A stretch of 64,000 nt of DNA from Burkholderiales bacterium (GTDB lineage: Bacteria > Pseudomonadota > Gammaproteobacteria > Burkholderiales > WYBJ01): positions 60,793 to 124,792 of the forward strand of contig JADLAC010000026.1 of assembly GCA_020848435.1 (NCBI GenBank), given 5' to 3'. Both the position numbers and the translations under genes were made by a program. Shown in pieces: positions 25,500-34,556 of the stretch; the first letter of the stretch is position 1; each line of letters begins with the position of its first letter. Under the pieces are notes generated by a model. It was not told the origin of the DNA. It worked only from the letters and a program-made list of their open reading frames with translations, and ran no database searches.

Positions 25500-26666
25500 A
25501 TGAGCGAGCGCCACGAAGATATCCATGCCGACCTTGCCGCCGCGGTACGAAGCTTTGCCGCGCGCGAGGGCGGAGTTGCGCGGGTGCGCGCCATGCGCGA
25601 GAGCGACGCCGGCTACGATCGCGCGCTCTGGCCAAGGATCGGCGCGCTCGGCTGGCTAGGCTTGCTCGTGCCCGAGGCACGCGGCGGTGCCGGACTGGGC
25701 ATCGCCGAGGCGAGCGTCGTGGCGCGCGAGCTGGGGCGCGCGCTCGTGCCGGAGCCGGTGATCGCCTGTGGCGTGCTCGCTCTGCCGTTGCTGCTGCACA
25801 CGCAGTCGCAGGCGGGTGAGCAGTTGCTCTCGCGCTGCCTGCAAGGCGAAGCCGTGGCCGCGCTCGCGTGGCAGGAGACGGGCGGCAACATCGATCCGTC
25901 GTGCCTCGACAGCGCGATCGGCGAGGCGGGCGGCAAGCGCGTGCTCAACGGGGTCAAGCGTTTCGTCGCCTTCGGCCGCCACGCCGACGGCTACGTCGTG
26001 TCGGCGCGTGCAAGCGGCGGCATCGGGCTGTACTGGGTCGAGCGCTCGGCGCGGGGCCTTGCGTATCGTTCGCTGCGCCGCGCCGATGGCAGCGAGCACG
26101 GCGAGCTCAGCTTCGATCGCGTGGAGCTGGCGCCCGAGTCGATGCTCGCCGCGCCCGGCGAAGGCGAACGCGCCCTTGCCGCGGCGCTCGATGCGGGCGT
26201 GATCGCGCTGTCGGCCGAGCTGCTCGGGGTCGCGGAGCGCGCGCTCGAGATCACGCTCGACTATCTGCGCACACGGGTGCAGTTCGGCAAACCGATCGGC
26301 GCCTTCCAGGCATTGCAGCACCGCTGCGTCGATCTGTACCTGGCCAAGGAGCTGGGCGTGTCGGCGCTCACGGCAGCGCTCGGCGCATGGGACCAGGCCG
26401 AGCCCGCGCGTCGCGCCGCGCTCGCTTCGCGCGTCAAAGTGCGATGCGCCACGGCGGCGCTGGCGATCTGTCGAGAGGCGATCCAAATGCACGGCGCGAT
26501 GGGCTTCACCGACGCGTGCGATGTCGGTCTGTATCTCAAGCGCGCGCTCACGCTTTCGGCTTGGCTCGGCAATGCGACTGCGCACCGCAGACGCTACGGC
26601 AGGCTCGCGCTCGCCCGCTATGGGGTCGTGCCAGGCTCACTCGGATCTCTCGGGAGGGCGGCATGA
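25500..26666 (+). CDS. Acyl-CoA dehydrogenase family protein (first of a pair)
   Basis: A 388-residue flavoprotein of the acyl-CoA dehydrogenase family. The N-terminal helical domain (GWLGLLVPEARGGAGLG), a shortened middle beta domain (AWQETGGNID) and the C-terminal helical domain with RVQFGKPIGAFQALQH and EAIQMHGAMGFT are in order. The usual catalytic Glu position of canonical enzymes is not obvious, as in steroid-type FadE heterodimers, where one subunit lacks it. The next gene overlaps by ATGA and is a second family member, so a heteromeric enzyme is likely. Confidence 0.9.
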   Translation: MSERHEDIHADLAAAVRSFAAREGGVARVRAMRESDAGYDRALWPRIGALGWLGLLVPEARGGAGLGIAEASVVARELGRALVPEPVIACGVLALPLLLHTQSQAGEQLLSRCLQGEAVAALAWQETGGNIDPSCLDSAIGEAGGKRVLNGVKRFVAFGRHADGYVVSARASGGIGLYWVERSARGLAYRSLRRADGSEHGELSFDRVELAPESMLAAPGEGERALAAALDAGVIALSAELLGVAERALEITLDYLRTRVQFGKPIGAFQALQHRCVDLYLAKELGVSALTAALGAWDQAEPARRAALASRVKVRCATAALAICREAIQMHGAMGFTDACDVGLYLKRALTLSAWLGNATAHRRRYGRLALARYGVVPGSLGSLGRAA

Positions 26667-27808
26667 CGGACTGGAACGCCATGAGCGACCAAGCCTTCCG
26701 CCAGGAAGTGCGACGCTTCTACGCCGAGCACTTCCCCGCGCACCTGCGCGCTGTCATCGGCTATCTCACCTGGGCGCAGCAGCAGGACTGGTACCGCAAG
26801 CTCTACGAGCGCGGCTGGGCGGCGCCGAGCTGGCCGCGCGAGCACGGCGGCATGGGGCTCGATACCAACAAGCTGCTCATCTTCGTCGACGAGCGCCTCG
26901 ATGCAGCGCGCGGCCCCGAATTTGGAGGCATCGTCATGCTCGGCCCGGTGCTGATGAAGTTCGGCTCGCCGGCACAGCAGGCGTATTACCTGCCGCGCAT
27001 TCTTTCCGGCGAGGATCGGTGGGCGCAAGGCTATTCCGAACCAGGTGCGGGCTCCGACCTGGCGGGCCTGCGCACCGAAGCGGTGCTCGACGGCGATCAT
27101 TTCGTCGTCAACGGGCAGAAGATCTGGACCACTTGGGGCCTCGATTGCACCCATGCCTTCGTCCTGGTGCGCACCGACAAGAGCGTGAAGAAGCAGGCAG
27201 GCATCAGTTTCCTGCTGATCGATCTGGGCTCCCACGGCGTGACCGTGCGCGGCATTCGCAATATCGCCGGACAGCAGGACTTCTGCGAGATGTTTTTCGA
27301 CAACGTGCGCGTGCCGAAGGACAACCTGGTGGGCGGGCTCAACCAGGGCTGGACGGTCTCCAAGGCGCTGGTCGGACACGAACGGCTGCTGATCGGCAAT
27401 CCGCAACACTGCCAGCTCGCGCTCGATCGCCTGGCGGCGGTAGCGCGCGTGCAAGGGCTGTTCGACGACGCCGGCTTCATCGACCGCTTCGCTCAGCTCG
27501 CGCTCGATGTCGAGGATCTCGGCGCCACCTACGCGCGCTTCTGCGATCTCGCCCGCCGCGGGGCCGCCATCGGCGCCGATGTGTCGATGCTCAAGATCTG
27601 GGCCACCGAGACCCTGCAGCGAATCAACGAGCAGATCGTCGAAGCGGCCGGCGACCTTGGCGCGACCGAGGGATTGATTGCGTTCGGCGATCGCGCCGTC
27701 GACGTGCTGCATCCGTTCTACATTTCGCGGCCGACCACGATCGGCGCCGGAACGAGCGAAATACAGCGCAACATCATGGCGAAATTCGTGTTGGAGCTGC
27801 CGGGCTGA
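26663..27808 (+). CDS. Acyl-CoA dehydrogenase (second of a pair)
   Basis: A 381-residue acyl-CoA dehydrogenase. FAD/substrate motifs are clear: GYSEPGAGSDLAGL (about 129-142), WTTWGLDCTHAFVLVRTD, and a C-terminal ISRPTTIGAGTSEIQRNIMA that binds FAD across the dimer. Start overlaps the preceding stop (ATGA) with GGGAGGG upstream. Together with the first subunit it probably oxidises an unusual acyl-CoA (ring-derived or branched), as for FadE-type alpha2beta2 enzymes; the substrate is inference. Confidence 0.93.
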   Translation: MTDWNAMSDQAFRQEVRRFYAEHFPAHLRAVIGYLTWAQQQDWYRKLYERGWAAPSWPREHGGMGLDTNKLLIFVDERLDAARGPEFGGIVMLGPVLMKFGSPAQQAYYLPRILSGEDRWAQGYSEPGAGSDLAGLRTEAVLDGDHFVVNGQKIWTTWGLDCTHAFVLVRTDKSVKKQAGISFLLIDLGSHGVTVRGIRNIAGQQDFCEMFFDNVRVPKDNLVGGLNQGWTVSKALVGHERLLIGNPQHCQLALDRLAAVARVQGLFDDAGFIDRFAQLALDVEDLGATYARFCDLARRGAAIGADVSMLKIWATETLQRINEQIVEAAGDLGATEGLIAFGDRAVDVLHPFYISRPTTIGAGTSEIQRNIMAKFVLELPG

Positions 27809-27846
27809 GGCCGCTGGCCGGGGCTTGCAGCGTGGGTAGCGATGGC

Positions 27847-28818
27847 ATGATCCGGCTTTGCCTTCAACGCCTATTGCTCGCGGTCATCGCTTCGACCGCC
27901 GCCGGCGCAGCGCATGCGCAGGCTTACCCGTCGCGCCCGATCCGGGTGCTGGTCGGCTATGGACCCGGCGGCAGCACCGACGTGACGGCGCGCATCGTCG
28001 CCGAAGCAGCCGCCAAGCTGCTCGGGCAGAGCATGATCATCGACAATCGGCCGGGCGCAGCCGGCGGCATCGCCCTGGAGACGGTGTCGCGCGCCGCGCC
28101 CGACGGCTACACGATCGTGGTCGCGCCCGACTCCTCGCTCTATCAACCGGTGCTCAATCCCGCACTGCCGTTTCGGGTGGAAAAGCATTTCACGCCCATC
28201 ACGCTGCTCACCAATCAACCGATCGTGATCGCGGTGCATCCGGCCCCCGGCTGGAAGAGCCTGCGCGAGTTGATCGCCGCGGCCAAGTCGCGGCCCGGTC
28301 AAATCGCCTACGCGCTTCCGGGCCCGACCAGCTCGCAGGCGGTCGCCGCGGGCATCCTCTTTCGGACCGCGGGCGTCAAGCTGCAAAGCGTTCCCTACAA
28401 GGGAGGCGGCCAGGCGGTGGTCGACCTGGTAAGCGGGCAAGTGCCGGTGGGCGTGCTGGGCTCGGCGCCGGTCATGCCGCAGGTCGCTTCCGGGCGCGTG
28501 CGCTTGCTGGCGGTGACGTCGAAGGAGCGTGCGAAGACGCTGCCCGAGGTGCCGAGCTTGGCCGAGGCCGGCTATCCGGGGATAGATATTACGCAGTGGT
28601 TCGGCGCCCTTGCGCCCGCCGGGATGCCGGCCGAGATCGGTGCGCGCCTGGCGGCGGTGTTCGTCAAAGTGCTCGCCGATCCGGCGGTCGTGCAGCGGCT
28701 GGCGAACGCCGGCCTGGAGCCCCTGGGCGGGACGACCGAGACGTTCGCGCGCCGCATCCGCGACGAGGTCGGCACCTGGTCACGGGCCGCGAAAGACCTC
28801 GGCCTGACGGCACAGTGA
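27847..28818 (+). CDS. Bug (TctC) family receptor
   Basis: A 323-residue exported receptor. Signal peptide residues 1-25 (RLLLAVIASTAAGAAHAQA) lead into YPSRPIRVLVGYGPGG. IIDNRPGAAGGIA, DGYTIVV and QSVPYKGGGQAVVDLVSG mark the fold. It starts 38 bp after the acyl-CoA dehydrogenase pair on the same strand, suggesting that it captures the substrate degraded by that pair. Confidence 0.93.
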   Translation: MIRLCLQRLLLAVIASTAAGAAHAQAYPSRPIRVLVGYGPGGSTDVTARIVAEAAAKLLGQSMIIDNRPGAAGGIALETVSRAAPDGYTIVVAPDSSLYQPVLNPALPFRVEKHFTPITLLTNQPIVIAVHPAPGWKSLRELIAAAKSRPGQIAYALPGPTSSQAVAAGILFRTAGVKLQSVPYKGGGQAVVDLVSGQVPVGVLGSAPVMPQVASGRVRLLAVTSKERAKTLPEVPSLAEAGYPGIDITQWFGALAPAGMPAEIGARLAAVFVKVLADPAVVQRLANAGLEPLGGTTETFARRIRDEVGTWSRAAKDLGLTAQ

Positions 28819-28881
28819 CCGCGCGTGCCGGCATAATGAGCGCTCGCGCGAGTGCGCTCGGCGCCGCCGTGAAAGGGGCTC

Positions 28882-28890
28882 TGGTATAAC
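28882..28890 (+). promoter_or_regulatory. Extended -10 promoter for the TPP-enzyme operon
   Basis: TGGTATAAC contains TATAAC with an upstream TG, an extended -10 pattern. It lies about 123 bp before the first TPP-subunit start; no clear -35 is needed for this class. Confidence 0.4.
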
Positions 28891-29012
28891 GTCGTTCGCG
28901 GCCTCCGCAGGCGGTGCGAGCGCTCGATCGGTACCCTGCGCGGGCGCGACGCGCAGCGAGAGCAAGCTCGCTCGCGCGCGCTCGAGGGTCATTCAATCGT
29001 TGGGAGAAGAAG

Positions 29013-29528
29013 ATGGCGGAGTCTCAGGAGGGCTTTCTCAGTCCGAAGACCGTGCTGGCCGAGATGAAGAAGAACGGCGTCACGCACGTGCTGTGGCTGC
29101 CCGACAGCGAAACCAACTGGCTGTACACGTTGATGAAGGCAGAGCCCTCGATCACGCTGGTCGCGGTCAGCCGTGAAGGGCTCGCCTTTTCGGGCGCGGC
29201 CGGCATCGCCGCCGGCGGCGGCAAGCCCATCATCCTCATCCAGAACACTGGCATGCTCGAGTCCGGCGACTCGCTGCGCGGCTGGGCGCTGAGCCTGAAC
29301 ATTCCGGTCGTCATGATGGTCGGCTATCGCGGCTATACCCGCCACGGGGTGAATACCGACAGCGCGGCCGATTTCACCGAGCCTTTTCTCATGGCGTTCG
29401 GCATCAAGTACTACCTGGTCGAGCGCGATGCCGATTCGCCGCGCATCAGCGTCGCCTTCGAGGAAGCGCGCAAGCTCGGCCGTCCGGTCGCCATCCTGGT
29501 CGGCGACGAGTATCACGGCTTCAATTGA
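29013..29528 (+). CDS. TPP-dependent decarboxylase, N-terminal (PYR) subunit, sulfopyruvate decarboxylase alpha-like
   Basis: A 171-residue protein equal to the PYR domain of thiamine-diphosphate decarboxylases. VSREGLAFSGAAGIAAGGGKP carries the conserved Glu that activates the cofactor, and LIQNTGMLESGDSLRGWAL follows as in sulfopyruvate and phosphonopyruvate decarboxylases. GGGAG precedes ATG 29013. The partner PP domain is the next gene, 19 bp downstream, as in ComD/ComE. The real 2-oxoacid substrate is unknown; coenzyme M synthesis is not expected in this organism. Confidence 0.88.
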   Translation: MAESQEGFLSPKTVLAEMKKNGVTHVLWLPDSETNWLYTLMKAEPSITLVAVSREGLAFSGAAGIAAGGGKPIILIQNTGMLESGDSLRGWALSLNIPVVMMVGYRGYTRHGVNTDSAADFTEPFLMAFGIKYYLVERDADSPRISVAFEEARKLGRPVAILVGDEYHGFN

Positions 29529-29547
29529 TCGATAGGGGAGCGCAGCA

Positions 29548-30144
29548 ATGATTCAGACTGCCGAGATGCTCAAGGTCTTCAGCCGTCACCGGGGTGATGC
29601 CATCGTCGTGCCGGGACGAGGCGGGCGCCATTGGGTGAACATCAGCACCCGACCCTCGCGCGACTTGCCGCTGGGCGACCCCGCGATGGGCGGGCATGCG
29701 ATGTTCGCGTTCGGCCTGGCGCTGGCGCGGCCGCAAGACAAGGTGGTGCTGTTCGATTCCGAGGGCGACCTGCTCATGAGCATGGGCGTGCTGCCGACGA
29801 TAGCCGAGCATGCGCCCGCCAACTTCTATCACTTCCTGCTCGACAACGAGTGCTATGCGACCACGGGCGGCCAGCCCGTGCCGAACGCGAAGAACGTCAG
29901 GTACGACCAGCTCGCGCGCGCCTCGGGCTATCAGCGCAGCTATGCGTTCAGCAACCTGGAGGAGTTCACCGGCGCCATCGGCGATATCATGAGCCAGCCC
30001 GGACCGGTGTTCGTCGCGCTGAAGGTCATCCCCGAAGTCATCAACGAGGCGATCGGGCGGCGGCCGAAGTGGCAGACGCGCACGCGCGTGCAGGCGATCC
30101 AGGACTTGCGCAAGGAGCTTGGCATCGGCGAGGTCGGGGCATGA
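29548..30144 (+). CDS. TPP-dependent decarboxylase, C-terminal (PP) subunit, sulfopyruvate decarboxylase beta-like
   Basis: A 198-residue PP domain. The TPP/Mg2+ motif is recognisable as SEGDLLMSMGVLPTIAEH followed by FLLDNECYATTGGQP, equal to the GDG...NN motif of larger enzymes; the Asn is conserved in DNE. It pairs with the preceding PYR subunit to form the active sites at the interface. Its stop overlaps the start of the exported methyltransferase gene (ATGA). Confidence 0.9.
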   Translation: MIQTAEMLKVFSRHRGDAIVVPGRGGRHWVNISTRPSRDLPLGDPAMGGHAMFAFGLALARPQDKVVLFDSEGDLLMSMGVLPTIAEHAPANFYHFLLDNECYATTGGQPVPNAKNVRYDQLARASGYQRSYAFSNLEEFTGAIGDIMSQPGPVFVALKVIPEVINEAIGRRPKWQTRTRVQAIQDLRKELGIGEVGA

Positions 30145-30968
30145 AGCGTTTCGCGACCATCGTTCTTCGACTTGCACTTGCATTGTGGCTTGTGCTGGCC
30201 GGCGCGGCGCCGGCCTCGAGCGCGGACAAGCCGTTCGAGCCGGTCTCGGGCCAGGCCGGCAAGGACGTGGTATGGGTGCCGACGCCGCCGCTGCTGGTGG
30301 AAAAGATGCTCGACCTGGCGAAAGTCACGCCGCGCGATTTCGTCATGGACCTGGGCTCGGGCGATGGCCGCAACATCATCGCGGCGGCGAAACGCGGCGC
30401 CCGAGCGCTCGGCGTCGAGTACAACCCCGACATGGTGGAGGTTTCCAAACGCATCGCGGAAAAGGAGGGCGTGGCCGGCAAGGCGCTGTTCGTCCAAGGC
30501 GACATGTACGAGGCCGACATATCGCAAGCTTCCGTGCTCGCGCTGTTCCTGTTGCCCGAGAATCTGGATCGGCTGGTGCCAAAGTTCCTCGACTTGAAGC
30601 CCGGCAGCCGCATCGTGCTCAACACCTTCGGCATTCGCGGCTGGGACCCCGACCAGGTGGCACGGGCCGAAGATCCCTGCGGCGCGTGGTGCGATGCGCT
30701 GCTCTACATCGTGCCCGCCAAGGTCGCGGGGCGATGGCGATTGAACGACGGCGAAATCGCATTCGAGCAGACGTATCAGCTTCTGTCCGGATCGTACGTC
30801 TCCGCCGGGGCGAGCACCCCGATCGCGAATGCCTGGCTCAACGGCGAGCGCATCGGCTTCACCTTGGACGGGGTGGAGTACAGTGGCGTCGTGAATGGCG
30901 ATACCATTCAGGGCAGCGTGGGCGGCACCGCGTCGTGGCAGGCGACGCGGATCGAAAAAGCGCAATAA
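30141..30968 (+). CDS. Class I SAM-dependent methyltransferase with signal peptide
   Basis: A 275-residue protein. Residues 1-27 form a signal peptide (IVLRLALALWLVLAGAAPASS), followed by GKDVVWVPTPPLLVEKML and the SAM-binding motif I DFVMDLGSGDGRN (about 67-79) with an acidic motif II at GVEYNPD. A C-terminal beta-rich domain of about 100 residues follows. Export of a SAM-dependent enzyme is unexpected since SAM is cytoplasmic. The N-terminus might instead be a membrane anchor, or the Rossmann fold may bind another ligand. A paralogue with the same layout is at 54991-55896. The start overlaps the TPP-subunit stop. Confidence 0.85.
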   Translation: MKRFATIVLRLALALWLVLAGAAPASSADKPFEPVSGQAGKDVVWVPTPPLLVEKMLDLAKVTPRDFVMDLGSGDGRNIIAAAKRGARALGVEYNPDMVEVSKRIAEKEGVAGKALFVQGDMYEADISQASVLALFLLPENLDRLVPKFLDLKPGSRIVLNTFGIRGWDPDQVARAEDPCGAWCDALLYIVPAKVAGRWRLNDGEIAFEQTYQLLSGSYVSAGASTPIANAWLNGERIGFTLDGVEYSGVVNGDTIQGSVGGTASWQATRIEKAQ

Positions 30969-31111
30969 GCTGGGCCAGGTCTCGTTTTCGGAGTAAGCGC
31001 GGACCGCGGTTCCGCGCGGAATCACCGGGCAGACCAAGGGACCACGTTTCAATCCGGCCGGGAACGTCGGGATGGCTTGGGGCGTGCCTTTGAGGATCGA
31101 GAGGATGTGTC

Positions 31112-31129
31112 CATGCAAGACCTAACCCC
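31112..31129 (+). repeat. Half-site of the 5.1-kb palindrome, overlapping a start codon
   Basis: CATGCAAGACCTAACCCC matches the right arm of the 5140-5193 palindrome at 17 of 18 positions. Bases 2-4 are the ATG of the next Bug gene, so its first residues MQDLTP are encoded by the repeat. The 140 bp upstream also hold a 7-bp-stem GC hairpin at 30997-31017. Confidence 0.55.
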
Positions 31130-32120
31130 CCGCAGAACCCGCAGCCAGCGCATCGTCGCGGTCATCGTCGCCGGCATGCTGCCGGCATTGCTGGCATCCG
31201 CGTCCGCCCAAGCGGCGCAGGCAGCGGGCTATCCGGACAAGCCCGTCCGTCTCGTCATCGGCAGTGCGCCCGGCTCGGGTCCCGACATCATCTCGCGCGT
31301 CATGGCCGAGCGCCTGTACAAGGCATGGAACCAGCGCGTCGTCGTCGATGCGCGTCCGGGCGCTGCCGGGGTCATCAGTGCGGAGCTGGTGCTGCAAGCC
31401 GTGCCCGACGGCTATACCTGGATGATGCTGACCTCGCAGTTGCTGGTTGCCTCGCGCGTGATTCCGAACATCAAGTTCGACCTGGACAAGGACTTCGCCT
31501 CGATCAGCCTCATTGGCACGGTCCCGTTCGTGTTGATGGTGAATAACCAGCTACCCGCCAAGTCGCTGTCCGAGCTGATCGCCTTGGCTAAGAAATCGCC
31601 GGGCGCGCTGCGCTACGGCTCGGCGGGTACCGGCGCCTCGGAGCACTTGTGCGGGGTCATGCTGAACGCGTTGACCGGCACGCAGATGCTGCACGTGCCG
31701 TACAAGGGCGTGGCGCAAGCGATCGCCGACACCATCGCGAACGAAGTGCAGTTGACGTATTCCGTCGTGCCGGCGGCGCGGCCGAGCATTCAGGGTGGGC
31801 GTCTGCGCGCCCTCGGCGTCACCAGCCGAACGCGTGCGCCGCTGCTGCCCGATGTGCCCTCGATCGCCGAAACCGTGCCCGGCTACGAAATGCTCGGCTG
31901 GTACAGCATCGTGGCACCGACCGGCACGCCGGCCGATATCTTGGCCAAGGTAAGCGCCGAGGTGGTCAAGGCGGTGAAGGAGCCGGAATTCGCCGAGCAG
32001 TTGAAAGGGCTGGGCATCGACGTGGTAGGCAGCACGCGAGCCGAGCTCGACGCGTTCCGGCGCGAGCAGACCAAGCGCATCGCAGGCCTGGTCAAGGCCG
32101 CGGGCGTGGACAACAAGTAG
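31113..32120 (+). CDS. Bug (TctC) family receptor
   Basis: A 335-residue exported receptor. The first residues MQDLTPRRTRSQR derive from a repeat half-site, then a hydrophobic signal core IVAVIVAGMLPALLASASAQA, then YPDKPVRLVIGSAPGSG. VVVDARPGAAGVIS, DGYTWMM and LHVPYKGVAQAIAD follow the family pattern. GAGAGG lies about 8 bases upstream of ATG 31113. It lies downstream of the TPP-enzyme/methyltransferase genes after 144 bp of repeat-rich DNA. Confidence 0.93.
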   Translation: MQDLTPRRTRSQRIVAVIVAGMLPALLASASAQAAQAAGYPDKPVRLVIGSAPGSGPDIISRVMAERLYKAWNQRVVVDARPGAAGVISAELVLQAVPDGYTWMMLTSQLLVASRVIPNIKFDLDKDFASISLIGTVPFVLMVNNQLPAKSLSELIALAKKSPGALRYGSAGTGASEHLCGVMLNALTGTQMLHVPYKGVAQAIADTIANEVQLTYSVVPAARPSIQGGRLRALGVTSRTRAPLLPDVPSIAETVPGYEMLGWYSIVAPTGTPADILAKVSAEVVKAVKEPEFAEQLKGLGIDVVGSTRAELDAFRREQTKRIAGLVKAAGVDNK

Positions 32121-32190
32121 GTTGCCATGAAGGCGGGCGCATCGCGATGTCCGTCCTCGCGGGCGTCTCGCCGCCACGCGAGCGCCGGTC

Positions 32191-33150
32191 CTACTGCGGC
32201 TTGAGGCCGATATCGCGGATCAGCTTCGACCACTGCGCCTGCTCGGCGCGCATCAGCGCATCGAGCTCCTTGGCCGAGCCCCCGACCGGCCGGATGCCGT
32301 CGGCGACCAGGCGCGCGCTCACGTCCTTGTCCTTGACCGCTGCCGTCGCCGCCGCCTCCAGGCGCGTGACGATATCGCCCGGCGTGCCTTTCGGCACCAC
32401 CAGCCCCAGCCAGATGGCGGCGGCGAAGCCGGGATAACCCTGCTCGGCCAGCGTCGGAACTTCGGGCACTTGCAGCATGCGTTCGGCCGAGGACACGCCG
32501 AGCGCGCGCAGCCGTCCGGTCTTCATGTGCGGGATCGACGTCACGTAGGAATCGAGCTTGGCCGAGATGAAACCCGCCAACACGTCGGTCAGAGCCGGCA
32601 CCGCGCCCTTGTACGGCACGTGCGTCACCTTGATGCCGGCGCGATTGAAAAGCAGCTCGGGGGCGAGATGGACGAAGCTGCCGACGCCCGCGCTCGAATA
32701 CGTCAGCTCGCCGGGCCGTGCTTTCGCGAGCTTGACGAACTCGCCGAAGCTGCGCGCCGGCACCGAGGGATGGACCACGAGCAATGCAGCCCAATCGGCG
32801 ATGAAGCTCACCGGGACGAAATCGGCGGCGGCATCGTAGGGCAGCTTCTTGTACAGCGCCGGATTCGCGGCGAGCGGGGTGGTGGCGAGCAGCAAGGTGT
32901 AGCCGTCCGCACGCGCCTTGGCGACGAATTCGTGCGCGATCACCCCGCCTGCACCGCTGCGGTTGTCGACGATGAACTGCTGGCCGAAGCGCTCGGTCAG
33001 CTTGCCCGCGATGCGGCGCGCGATCACGTCGACGGCGCCGCCGGCGGGGAATTCGACCACGAAGCGCACGGGCCGCTCGGGATAGTCGGCGGCTGCAAGA
33101 TAGGGCGCAAGCCCGCACAGGGCGACGAGCAGGATCGAACAAGCACGCAT
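32191..33150 (-). CDS. Bug (TctC) family receptor
   Basis: A 319-residue exported receptor with a short signal peptide (CSILLVALCGLAPYLAAA) and YPERPVRFVVEFPAGG as the mature start. IVDNRSGAGGVIA, DGYTLLLAT and THVPYKGAVPALTD fit the family. AAGGGA precedes the ATG at 33150. It is convergent with the receptor at 31113 and divergent from the CoA-transferase gene at 33345, whose acyl-CoA chemistry may use the captured ligand. Confidence 0.93.
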   Translation of the reverse strand: MRACSILLVALCGLAPYLAAADYPERPVRFVVEFPAGGAVDVIARRIAGKLTERFGQQFIVDNRSGAGGVIAHEFVAKARADGYTLLLATTPLAANPALYKKLPYDAAADFVPVSFIADWAALLVVHPSVPARSFGEFVKLAKARPGELTYSSAGVGSFVHLAPELLFNRAGIKVTHVPYKGAVPALTDVLAGFISAKLDSYVTSIPHMKTGRLRALGVSSAERMLQVPEVPTLAEQGYPGFAAAIWLGLVVPKGTPGDIVTRLEAAATAAVKDKDVSARLVADGIRPVGGSAKELDALMRAEQAQWSKLIRDIGLKPQ

Positions 33151-33344
33151 GGTTTTCCCTTCAACCGTTGCCTCGCGCAGGGTATGACGCGCCGATTCCG
33201 GCGTCAACGCGCGCTTGGCGCGGCATCGCCGGGTGCGGCGTATGCCATACTCGCCGCTGGCGAAAGATCGCACGACAACGCGGGAGGCGCACTCATGGGG
33301 GACTGCGGCTTTCGTTTGGATCTCACCGGCAGGAAGAGGACAGC

Positions 33345-34547
33345 ATGAGTCACGAGTTTCCGCTCGAGGGCATCCGCGTGGTGGATGCGAGTCAAGGCAT
33401 CGCCGGACCGAGCGCCGGCATGCTGCTCGCTCAGTACGGCGCCGACGTGATCAAGGTGGAGCCGCGCGAAGGCGACTGGTCGAGGAGCCTCACCGCGGGT
33501 GCCTCTGCGATGACCTCGATGGCCATCGCGAACAATCTCGGCAAGCGCAGTATTGCGTTCGACCTGAAGCACCCGCAGGGCGCGCAGTTGCTGCGGCAAT
33601 TGGCAAGCCGCGCGGATGTCTTCATCGAGAACTTCCGTACCGGCGTGATGGAGCGCCTGGGTTTCGATTACGCCCGGATGTGCGCTTACAACCCGAACGT
33701 CGTCTATCTCTCGGTGACTGGTTTCGGCCAGCGCGGTCCGATGCGGCAGCAACCGGCGACTGATGCCATCCTGCAAGCCTTCTCCGGCATGATGGGCGTG
33801 AACAAAGGGCGCGAGGACGGCTTGCCGCACCGGCTCGAGTGCTGGCCAGTGGACATCGCGAGCGGGGTGTACGCCTTTCAGGCGGTGGCGATGGCGCTAT
33901 ACGCGCGTCGCGATAGTGGCCGCGGCCGTTATATCGATGCGAGCTTGCTGCAAGGGTCGATCGGCTTGCAGACCGTGCGCGTGGTCGATCACGTGCTCGC
34001 GGGCGGCGCGAGCGCCGGTGGTGGCGCGTTTCCGGTCGGCACGTTCCGCACCGCCGACGGTTGGGTCAACTTGAGCGTGTTGAAAGACGCCCTGTGGCCG
34101 CCTTTCTGCCGCATGATCGGCCGCCCCGACATGGCCGACGATCCGTCGCTCGCCACGCTCGCCGGCCGGCGCGCGCGTGCCGCCGAAGTCATGCAGATCG
34201 CCAACGAGGTGTTTTGCCGGCGCCCCACCGAGCACTGGTGCGCCGAGATGCGCGCGGCCGGCATCTTGAACGAACGCGTCAATACCTACGACGACATGCT
34301 CGCGCATCCGCAGACCGAGGCGGTCGGACTGTTCACCTGGTCCGAGCAAGCCGCGGTCGGGCGCGTACCGCATCCCAACTTGCCGGGCGTGCAGCCCCTG
34401 GAACCCGACACGCCGCGCGCGCGTGCGCCTCGGATCGGCGAGCATACCCGCGTCATCCTGGCGGAGCTGGGTTACGACGAGGCTGCTGTGCGGCGCTTGC
34501 TCGATCAAGCGGTGGTGTTCGAGCCGGCGCAAGCGCCTGCCGGCTGA
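33345..34547 (+). CDS. CaiB/BaiF (type III) CoA transferase
   Basis: A 400-residue CoA transferase of the CaiB/BaiF family, moving CoA between carboxylic acids. The opening LEGIRVVDASQGIAGPSAGMLLAQYGADVIKVE, split around residues 6-38, and the catalytic Asp in QQPATDAILQAFSGMM (about residue 148) are the family hallmarks. Length is usual. AGGAAGAGGA sits 5-14 bases before ATG 33345. It probably activates a substrate delivered through one of the neighbouring receptors; substrate not determinable. Confidence 0.94.
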   Translation: MSHEFPLEGIRVVDASQGIAGPSAGMLLAQYGADVIKVEPREGDWSRSLTAGASAMTSMAIANNLGKRSIAFDLKHPQGAQLLRQLASRADVFIENFRTGVMERLGFDYARMCAYNPNVVYLSVTGFGQRGPMRQQPATDAILQAFSGMMGVNKGREDGLPHRLECWPVDIASGVYAFQAVAMALYARRDSGRGRYIDASLLQGSIGLQTVRVVDHVLAGGASAGGGAFPVGTFRTADGWVNLSVLKDALWPPFCRMIGRPDMADDPSLATLAGRRARAAEVMQIANEVFCRRPTEHWCAEMRAAGILNERVNTYDDMLAHPQTEAVGLFTWSEQAAVGRVPHPNLPGVQPLEPDTPRARAPRIGEHTRVILAELGYDEAAVRRLLDQAVVFEPAQAPAG

Positions 34548-34556
34548 AGCGCAAGA

